This document shows positions 10,812 through 16,036 of a stretch of DNA of 23,045 nucleotides, piece after piece (the first letter of the stretch is position 1; every line of letters starts with the position of its first letter). Below the pieces are notes generated by a model, which worked only from the letters and a program-made list of their open reading frames with translations, had not been told where the DNA came from and did no database searches. This DNA comes from CAYWNK01 sp047639615 (GTDB taxonomy: Bacteria > Planctomycetota > UBA1135 > GCA-002686595), in the NCBI GenBank assembly GCA_047639615.1, contig JBLIOL010000045.1, positions 1 to 23,045 on the forward strand, given 5' to 3'. Both the position numbers and the translations under genes were made by a program.

Positions 10812-12125
10812 ATGGAATTCCGATCGCACTCTCTATCGAATCCTCTGCTCGCCCTAGCCCTCATCGCCGCCGCCACCTGCCCGGCAGCCCTCGGCCAACG
10901 GGGCACCAGCCCGGTCAGCGTGACCGCCCCCGCCAGCGCCCTCGGCAAGCTCGCCACACCCGGCAACTGGAGCAGCTTGCCCCCCATGCCGCCCCCGCCC
11001 AGCGCCGGCATCCAGCGCCCGGTCATTCTGCTGACCGGCTACTGGCCCCCCACCAACGAGATGATCCGACATTTCGCCTCGGACCCGGCCCTCAATACGA
11101 ACTGGCTAGGTTCCGACTGGGAAGGCCGCGGCTACGACATCCACGCCTACTTCCCGGAGTTCGCGAACCCCAACTGCGGCAACTGCGGCAAGGGTCAAGG
11201 CTGGCTCGAGGTCGATTACCAAGACACCGTCGCCGACTGGGCCACCATCACGGCTTTGCACCGGCCCGTGGCACTCATCACCTTCAGCCGCGGGTTCAAC
11301 AACTCGTCCTGGGAGGTGGAGATGAACCAGCTCAACCGCAGTAGCTGGATCGGCGACTTCGTCGCGCCTACCCAGCCGACACCCTCGCCCCCGGACGGCA
11401 CCATCGCCACTGGCACCATCCGACCCTCGGTCAACCCGGTGCAAGCCATCGTCGACCGCGTAGGTGCGGCCGTGCCCGCGGTCAATCCCTTCATCTGCTT
11501 CACCGGGAACGGCGGCGGCTATCTCTCCGAGTTCATCGCCTACCTGGGTGTCTGGTATCAGGACCAGCACCACGCGCCCTCCGATCCCGATCGCTGCGTC
11601 GCGGCAGGCCACGTGCATGTGGGCGGCCAAGTTTCCTGGGCCAACGCGCGCCTCGCCGCCGAAGAAACCCTGCGCACGGTCATCGACCACGTGGACTCGG
11701 TCCTCGGCTGCACCAACGTGCAGCGCCACTGCGGCTCCAACGCCAACTCCAGCGGCGCCGCCTCCAGCCTGCACCTCTACGGCACCGGATCCATCAGCGG
11801 CGAGCTCACGCGCCTGATGGCCGACAACCTACCGACCAATCAGTTCGGCATCTTCTTCTACGGCCAAGGCCAAGCACAAACGCCCTTCGGCGACGGCCTG
11901 CTGTGCGTCAGTCAACAGCTCACACGCATCCCTGCCGTAAGCCAATCCGGCGTGGGCGGGCGCTCTTGGATGGACCTGGACTTCAGCAGCACACCGCTTG
12001 GATCCGGCCCGAATACCATCGCGCCCGGCTCCACCTGGTCCTTCCAATACTGGTACCGCGACCCCGCCGCAGGCGGGGTCGGGTTCAACACCAGCGACGC
12101 CCTAGAGCTTGTCTTCTGCCAATAG
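10812..12125 (+). CDS. Secreted pyroglutamyl-peptidase (C15)-like protein with planctomycete-type C-terminal domain
   Basis: 437 aa from ATG 10812; a GTG 57 bases upstream would bury the signal peptide. Residues 1-29 form a signal peptide ending near ALGQ. The middle domain (about 68-295) looks like a remote pyroglutamyl peptidase I fold. RPVILLTGYWPP fits the first strand and loop, SRGFNNSSWEVEMNQLN the Glu-bearing segment (Glu168/Glu170), GNGGGYLSEFIAY the nucleophile helix and AAGHVHV the His-bearing strand (His269). At the nucleophile position I read Ser239 where C15 enzymes have Cys. The C-terminal ~130 residues (CGSNANSSGA to the end, with GQFG-like, GDGLLCVSQQLTR and DALELVF segments) resemble a domain I recall at the ends of many exported planctomycete proteins. 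It may act on peptides outside the cell, or be a non-enzymatic relative. Homology is inferred by eye. Confidence 0.65.
   Translation: MEFRSHSLSNPLLALALIAAATCPAALGQRGTSPVSVTAPASALGKLATPGNWSSLPPMPPPPSAGIQRPVILLTGYWPPTNEMIRHFASDPALNTNWLGSDWEGRGYDIHAYFPEFANPNCGNCGKGQGWLEVDYQDTVADWATITALHRPVALITFSRGFNNSSWEVEMNQLNRSSWIGDFVAPTQPTPSPPDGTIATGTIRPSVNPVQAIVDRVGAAVPAVNPFICFTGNGGGYLSEFIAYLGVWYQDQHHAPSDPDRCVAAGHVHVGGQVSWANARLAAEETLRTVIDHVDSVLGCTNVQRHCGSNANSSGAASSLHLYGTGSISGELTRLMADNLPTNQFGIFFYGQGQAQTPFGDGLLCVSQQLTRIPAVSQSGVGGRSWMDLDFSSTPLGSGPNTIAPGSTWSFQYWYRDPAAGGVGFNTSDALELVFCQ
12060..12080. terminator. Perfect 9-bp hairpin in overlapping convergent 3' ends
   Basis: GACCCCGCC (12060-12068), loop GCA, GGCGGGGTC (12072-12080): a perfect, very GC-rich stem. 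It lies inside the plus-strand secreted protein gene, 43 bases before its stop ends, and 22 bases beyond the Old Yellow Enzyme stop on the minus strand. No T-tract follows on either strand. It is well placed to end minus-strand transcription; for the plus strand it is within the coding sequence. Terminator role is inference. Confidence 0.35.
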
Positions 12126-13226
12126 CACCGGTTCGTAGGCGGGATAGTCCGTATAGCCCTCGGCGCTAAGATCGCCCACGTACCAGCTGTCCGGGTTGCT
12201 CTCCGCCAGGGGCCAGTCTTGGCGGAAGCGTTCCACCAGGTCCGGGTTGGCGATGAAAGGCCGGCCGAAGGCGATCATGTCCGCCGCACCAGATTCGATG
12301 CGCTGCTCCGCACTCGCTTGGTCGTAGCCGCAGTTGCCGATCAAGGCGCCACCGAAGACCCCGCGGAACTCTTCAAGAGTCATGGCCTCCCCGAGTTCAT
12401 GGAAACCGAAAGCTAGGCCGTCGATGACGTGCAGGTAGGCCAAGCCGAATTGGTTTAGCTGCTGAGCCACATACAGGTAGGTCTCGCGGAAGTCCGGCGA
12501 GCCCATGTCGTTGAAGACGCCGTTCGGCGAAAGGCGCACGCCCACCTGCTGCGCGGGAAAGACCTGCATGATTCCATCCAGAATCTCGCCCAAGAAGCGG
12601 TAGCGGTTCTCGACGCTACCGCCGTACTCATCCGTGCGCTGATTGGATTTGGTCTGCAGGAACTGATCGATCAGGTAGCCGTTGGCCGCATGCACCTCGA
12701 CCCCGTCGAAACCCGCCAGCTTGGCGCGCTCGGCGGCGGCCACATAGTCGGCCACGATGCCGGGCAGCTCCTCCGTACGCAGCGCCCGCGGCGTCTCGTA
12801 GTCCAGCTTGCCATCGGGCGTGTGAACGCCTTCGCCCACCAGGGCGATGGCCGAGGGCGCCACCGGCAGCTCGCCCCCATGGAAGCTCGAGTGCGAGCTG
12901 CGCCCCGTATGCCACAGCTGCAAGAAGATGCGCCCGCCGGCGGCGTGCACCGCGTCCACCACTTGCTTCCAGGACTCACCCTGCTCATCGGTGTAGATGC
13001 CCGGCGAGCCCACCCAGCCATTACCCTGGGCCGAGACCGTAGTGGCCTCGCTAATGAGCAAGCCCGCCCCCGCGCGCTGGGCGTAGTGCTCGGCCATGAG
13101 CGCGTTGGCCTGGCGGCTATCCCCCGCCCGAGCGCGGGTTAGGGGCGCCATCACGACGCGGTTATTGAGGGTCAATGCCCCCATGCTGAAGGGTGCGAGC
13201 AGGGTTTGGTTCTTAGTGCTGGTCAT
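12102..13226 (-). CDS. Old Yellow Enzyme family alkene reductase (NemA-like)
   Basis: 374 aa, normal for OYE flavoproteins (~360-375). The N terminus LLAPFSMGALTLNNRVVMAP with LTRARA is the family signature for the first strand of the FMN-binding TIM barrel. Also present are YYAQ-like HYAQRAGAGLLISEATTVS, GIYTDEQ, FLQLWHTGRSSH (about 100-111), EVHAANGYLIDQFLQ with H and N in the HAANGYL substrate-binding motif, RTDEYGGSVENRYRF, VGVRLSPNG, and a late IGNCGYD phosphate-binding strand. These enzymes use NAD(P)H and FMN to reduce activated C=C bonds and nitro or electrophilic compounds. Divergent TetR gene upstream suggests nemR/nemA-style control. The 3' end overlaps the convergent secreted protein gene by 24 bases. 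The natural substrate is unknown. Confidence 0.94.
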   Translation of the reverse strand: MTSTKNQTLLAPFSMGALTLNNRVVMAPLTRARAGDSRQANALMAEHYAQRAGAGLLISEATTVSAQGNGWVGSPGIYTDEQGESWKQVVDAVHAAGGRIFLQLWHTGRSSHSSFHGGELPVAPSAIALVGEGVHTPDGKLDYETPRALRTEELPGIVADYVAAAERAKLAGFDGVEVHAANGYLIDQFLQTKSNQRTDEYGGSVENRYRFLGEILDGIMQVFPAQQVGVRLSPNGVFNDMGSPDFRETYLYVAQQLNQFGLAYLHVIDGLAFGFHELGEAMTLEEFRGVFGGALIGNCGYDQASAEQRIESGAADMIAFGRPFIANPDLVERFRQDWPLAESNPDSWYVGDLSAEGYTDYPAYEPVLLAEDKL

Positions 13227-13269
13227 CTAGGTGCCCCCCTGGGGCGGTGTCCGGTTCCGATTCGAGGGG

Positions 13270-13391
13270 AGTTCTAGACTTGCCATTCCAGAACCACCAG
13301 TCTAAAACTAGATATATCCCAGGAAACGAGCCCAGAAGGGCCCAGGCCAACAAAAGGGCCTACAAGGCCCGGAACTAGGGTCTAGACTGGG
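13270..13391. promoter_or_regulatory. Putative TetR operator repeats between OYE and TetR genes
   Basis: The 190-base divergent gap has AGTTCTAGACTTG (13270-13282) and CCAGTCTAAAACT (13297-13309), an inverted repeat with 11 of 13 positions matching around a 14-base spacer. A third copy of the core, TCTAGACTGG (13381-13390), lies 26 bases before the TetR ATG. The shared core TAGACT could also serve as -10 boxes: minus strand at 13304-13299 for the OYE gene, plus strand at 13383-13388 for TetR. Between them is a GC-rich hairpin, GGGCCT-ACA-AGGCCC (13356-13370). Placement suits autoregulation and OYE repression by the TetR protein; inferred. Confidence 0.4.
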
Positions 13392-13416
13392 CGATCTGCA
13401 ACCCCCGGAAGCAGCC

Positions 13417-14004
13417 ATGGCTAGACCGCGCACATTCGATCAAGAGGACGTCCTAGAGAGGGCCGTAGACCTGTTCACGGAACAGGGCTTCGACGGCATC
13501 AGTGTGCCGGAGCTCAGCTCGCGCCTCGGAATCTGTCGCCAGAGCCTCTACAACGCCTTCGGTGACAAGCGCGGCCTCTTCCTCGCCGCCCTGCGCCGCT
13601 ACGGCGAGCGCGAGGTCGGCGCCAAGCTCGCGCTCCTCGAAGCCGAGGGCTCGCCCCTCGAAAACCTACGCACGGTCATCCGCGGCTGGGCCGCCCTGGC
13701 CGCCCAATGCCCCGGCGACGGCTGCCTGACCGTGGCCGCCATCATCGAGAACCGAAAGGACGCCGAAGCCCTCGGCATCATCGAAGGCCAAGTCAAGCAG
13801 CTCGAACACGGCTACCGAGACACCCTGCGCCGCGCCGCAGCCGCCGGCGAGCTGAAGCCCGGCGCCGACCCCGCACGCCTCGCACGCGTCCTCACCTCCA
13901 CCTGCTACGGCCTGGGCCTGCTCTCACGCCTGCCCAGCAGCGGCCCGCGCATCGGCGATTCCGTCGCCGCCATGCTCGACCAAATCGACCTCGCCGCCCA
14001 ATGA
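13417..14004 (+). CDS. TetR-family transcriptional regulator
   Basis: 195 aa, normal length. The N-terminal helix-turn-helix domain covers residues ~8-58 (VLERAVDLFTEQGFDGISVP, then SRLGICRQSLYNAFGDKRGL), the standard TetR signature with YNAFGDKRGLF. The ligand-binding domain follows, with GDGCLTVAAIIE (101-112). Its Cys103 occupies the place of the conserved cysteine in TetR subgroups of the GCLxV type, and Cys98 and Cys40 are also present. Divergent from the Old Yellow Enzyme gene with shared TCTAGACT repeats between, so it probably represses that gene and itself. In NemR a cysteine in this domain senses electrophiles; that parallel is inference. The stop overlaps the endonuclease III start in ATGA, so the two are translationally coupled. 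GGAAG upstream serves as a ribosome binding site. Confidence 0.92.
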   Translation: MARPRTFDQEDVLERAVDLFTEQGFDGISVPELSSRLGICRQSLYNAFGDKRGLFLAALRRYGEREVGAKLALLEAEGSPLENLRTVIRGWAALAAQCPGDGCLTVAAIIENRKDAEALGIIEGQVKQLEHGYRDTLRRAAAAGELKPGADPARLARVLTSTCYGLGLLSRLPSSGPRIGDSVAAMLDQIDLAAQ

Positions 14005-14690
14005 AGCGTCAAGACAAGGCCGACCGCATCGCTGCGCAGTTGGCCGAGCTCTACACCGAGCTCCCGATCCCCCTCGATCACACCAGCCCCTACACCCTGC
14101 TCGTAGCCGTCGCCCTCTCCGCGCAGACCACCGACAAGAAGGTCAACCAGGTCACACCCGCGCTCTTCGCTCGCGGCCCCGACGCCAAACGCACGGCGCT
14201 GCTCGCGGTAGACGAAGTACGCGACCTGATCCGCGAGGTCGGCCTGGCCCCCACCAAGGCCAAGAACATGGTGCGCTGCGCCCAGCTGCTGGTCGAGCGC
14301 CACGACGGCGTCGTACCCCAGAGCTTCGAAGAGCTCGAGGACCTACCCGGCATCGGCCACAAGACCGCCAGCGTGGTCATGTCCCAAGCCTTCGGCGTGC
14401 CCGCCTTTCCGGTCGACACCCACATCCACCGCCTAGCCTCGCGCTGGGGCCTCTCGCGCGGCACGCGCGTAGAGCAGACCGAAAAGGACCTGAAGGCCCT
14501 CTTCCCACGCGATACCTGGAACGACCTGCACCTGCAGATCATCTTCTTCGGCCGCGAATACTGCCCCGCCCGCCACCACGACCTGGCCACCTGTCCGATC
14601 TGCGCCTGGGCCTCCAGCGCCAAGCGCAAGGCCGAGGAAATCGTGCTCAACCGCCCCAAGTCGAAGGTGCGCGTCGCCCCATCCAAATAG
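14001..14690 (+). CDS. nth: Endonuclease III (DNA glycosylase/AP lyase) with incomplete iron-sulfur motif
   Basis: 229 aa, family usual ~210-230. The helix-hairpin-helix LPGIGHKTA (115-123) holds catalytic Lys121. FPVDTHIHRLASRWG (137-150) holds catalytic Asp139. SAQTTDKKVNQVTPALF matches the conserved N-terminal helix region. It removes oxidised pyrimidines from DNA and cuts the abasic site. The C-terminal 4Fe-4S loop is atypical. Standard spacing is C-x6-C-x2-C-x5-C; here Cys188-x9-Cys198-x2-Cys201 is followed by AWASSAKRK with no fourth cysteine. The cluster may be lost or use another ligand; I think similar loops occur in some other bacterial lineages but cannot check. ATG 14001 overlaps the TetR stop by four bases. 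A much longer upstream extension in the same frame runs through the TetR gene and is rejected. Confidence 0.93.
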   Translation: MKRQDKADRIAAQLAELYTELPIPLDHTSPYTLLVAVALSAQTTDKKVNQVTPALFARGPDAKRTALLAVDEVRDLIREVGLAPTKAKNMVRCAQLLVERHDGVVPQSFEELEDLPGIGHKTASVVMSQAFGVPAFPVDTHIHRLASRWGLSRGTRVEQTEKDLKALFPRDTWNDLHLQIIFFGREYCPARHHDLATCPICAWASSAKRKAEEIVLNRPKSKVRVAPSK

Positions 14691-14729
14691 GTGCGTGGCC
14701 CGATGCCCCACAAAGCGCATAGTGGAAGC

Positions 14730-15053
14730 ATGGAACCCAGCGAGTTTGCAAGATTGGCCGATGGCTGCCTCGAGCAGGTAGCCACCTGGTTGGAAGCCTT
14801 CGACCCCGACGAGGTCGACTTCTCCACGCCGGACGGCGTGGTCACCATCGAGTTCCCCGACGGCGCCAAATACGTGCTCAACCGGCAGTCAGCCACCAAT
14901 CAAATGTGGTTCGCCGCCGGCGCGCGCGCCTGGCACTACGACCTGGACCAAGCCAGCAGCAAGTGGCTGTGTGACAAGGACCAGCACGAACTCTTCGCAT
15001 GCATCGCTGAGTCCATCAGCGCCAAGATCGGTCGCAGCGTCGACGCCCTATGA
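14730..15053 (+). CDS. cyaY: Frataxin/CyaY-like iron-binding protein
   Basis: 107 aa, matching CyaY (~106 aa). The pattern is that of frataxin: an acidic first helix (EFARLADGCLEQVATWLEAF, then DPDEVDF, residues 5-31) and beta strands GVVTIEFPDGAKYVLNRQ (36-53). These are followed by NQMWFA (57-62), AWHYDLD (67-73) and KWLCDKDQHELFACIAESIS (78-97). The NRQ, QxWxA and W-H-Y/F-D positions are the conserved frataxin core. The protein binds iron and modulates iron-sulfur cluster assembly on IscS/IscU in the cytoplasm. ATG 14730 is chosen because the acidic helix begins there and GGAAG precedes it; an in-frame ATG 39 bases upstream, right after nth, is less likely. No isc genes are in view. The LysR gene start overlaps its stop in ATGA. 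An iron-sulfur glycosylase relative sits just upstream. Confidence 0.85.
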   Translation: MEPSEFARLADGCLEQVATWLEAFDPDEVDFSTPDGVVTIEFPDGAKYVLNRQSATNQMWFAAGARAWHYDLDQASSKWLCDKDQHELFACIAESISAKIGRSVDAL

Positions 15054-15952
15054 GCCCCTCGGGAAGCGCACCGCAAGTTTCCCTGCACCGCCTGGAGGGC
15101 TTCTACTGGGTCGCCACCACCGGCGGCTACGCCCGCGCGGCGCGTGCCTTCCCCTACCCCATCACCCAGCCCGCCGTTCACCAACAGGTGAAGAAGCTCG
15201 AGGGCGAACTCGGCGTGCAACTCTTCGAGCGCGTGGGCAAGGAACAGATGGCCCTGACCGTCGCGGGCGTACGCCTGTTCGAGTTCGTCAAACCCTTCTA
15301 CGAGGGCCTACCCGGCATCGTGCGCGGCCTGGCCGTGGGCGAGTATGGCGGCGAGTTGCGCATCCACACCTCGAACCTCCTGCTGCGCACACTCATGCCA
15401 GCCTGGATCAAGCGCCTCACCAAGCGCGCACCCGCCGTGCAGGTGATCCTGAACGAGGCCGACAACATGGAGCTCACGCGCCTCCAGTCCGGCAAGACCG
15501 ATCTCGTGGTGGACTACTTCCCCGAGATCCCCGACGACATCGCGTGTTTGCAGGTGGCCACCATGCGCCCCTTCATCGTCATGCCCAGGGCCCACCGCTT
15601 CGCCACCCGCAAGCGCGTCTCCCTCTCAGCCTTCGGCGACGACGCCTTCGTAGCCTACTCCCCCGGCCTCTACGCCCGCGAGCTGCAGCTAGCCGCCCTC
15701 GAGCGCCACGATGTACACCCCGCGCGCATGCTCACAGCCAGCAACGCCGACGCCATCCTAGGCTTCGTCGAATCCGGCCTTGGCTACTCCGTCCTGCCCT
15801 CCCTGGACCCCGCCGGCCCGCGCGCCAAGGGCATCGCCGTCCTGCCCCTAAGCTCGCCCAAGATCGAGTTCCCGATCTACGCCATGTGGCGCAAAGACAC
15901 GCCCGAAAACCCGCTCCTCGACGCCGCCCTCGAGACCGCCCCGCGCCCCTAG
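15050..15952 (+). CDS. LysR-family transcriptional regulator
   Basis: 300 aa, typical size. The N-terminal winged helix-turn-helix (about 11-70) reads LHRLEGFYWVATTGGYARAA, ITQPAVHQQVKKLEGELGVQ, then LFERVGKEQMALTVAGVRLFE. The recognition helix has TQPAVHQQVKKLE in place of the usual TQPAVSxQIRxLE. A periplasmic-binding-like effector domain (about 92-295) follows, with ELRIHTSNLLLRTLMPAWI, KTDLVVDYFPE and ESGLGYSVLPSLDP. Target genes and effector are unknown. No divergent gene is adjacent, which is unusual for LysR regulators; it is instead the last gene of the TetR-nth-cyaY run and overlaps the cyaY stop by four bases. It converges on the AsmA-like gene 84 bases away. Confidence 0.92.
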   Translation: MSPSGSAPQVSLHRLEGFYWVATTGGYARAARAFPYPITQPAVHQQVKKLEGELGVQLFERVGKEQMALTVAGVRLFEFVKPFYEGLPGIVRGLAVGEYGGELRIHTSNLLLRTLMPAWIKRLTKRAPAVQVILNEADNMELTRLQSGKTDLVVDYFPEIPDDIACLQVATMRPFIVMPRAHRFATRKRVSLSAFGDDAFVAYSPGLYARELQLAALERHDVHPARMLTASNADAILGFVESGLGYSVLPSLDPAGPRAKGIAVLPLSSPKIEFPIYAMWRKDTPENPLLDAALETAPRP

Positions 15953-15957
15953 TCAGG

Positions 15958-16000
15958 CGAGTTATGACGATCTGAGTCAGGCACAAAACGCCATGACTCG
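15958..16000. terminator. Imperfect hairpin in LysR/AsmA convergent gap
   Basis: CGAGTTATGACG (15958-15969) and CGCCATGACTCG (15989-16000) pair at 10 of 12 positions, one of the others being a possible G-U pair, around a 19-base loop. The gap also holds two copies of AGTCAGGC (15951-15958 and 15975-15982). No T-tract is present. Possible terminator between convergent genes; weak. Confidence 0.25.
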
Positions 16001-16036
16001 GTGCGAAGACTGCCACTGCCCTGCACCTGCTTCCCC

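Noticed and set aside
13707..14000. 98-codon N-terminal extension of endonuclease III
   Set aside because: It runs through the TetR coding region in another frame, is Arg/Pro-rich, and the conserved Nth N terminus begins at ATG 14001 in an ATGA overlap.
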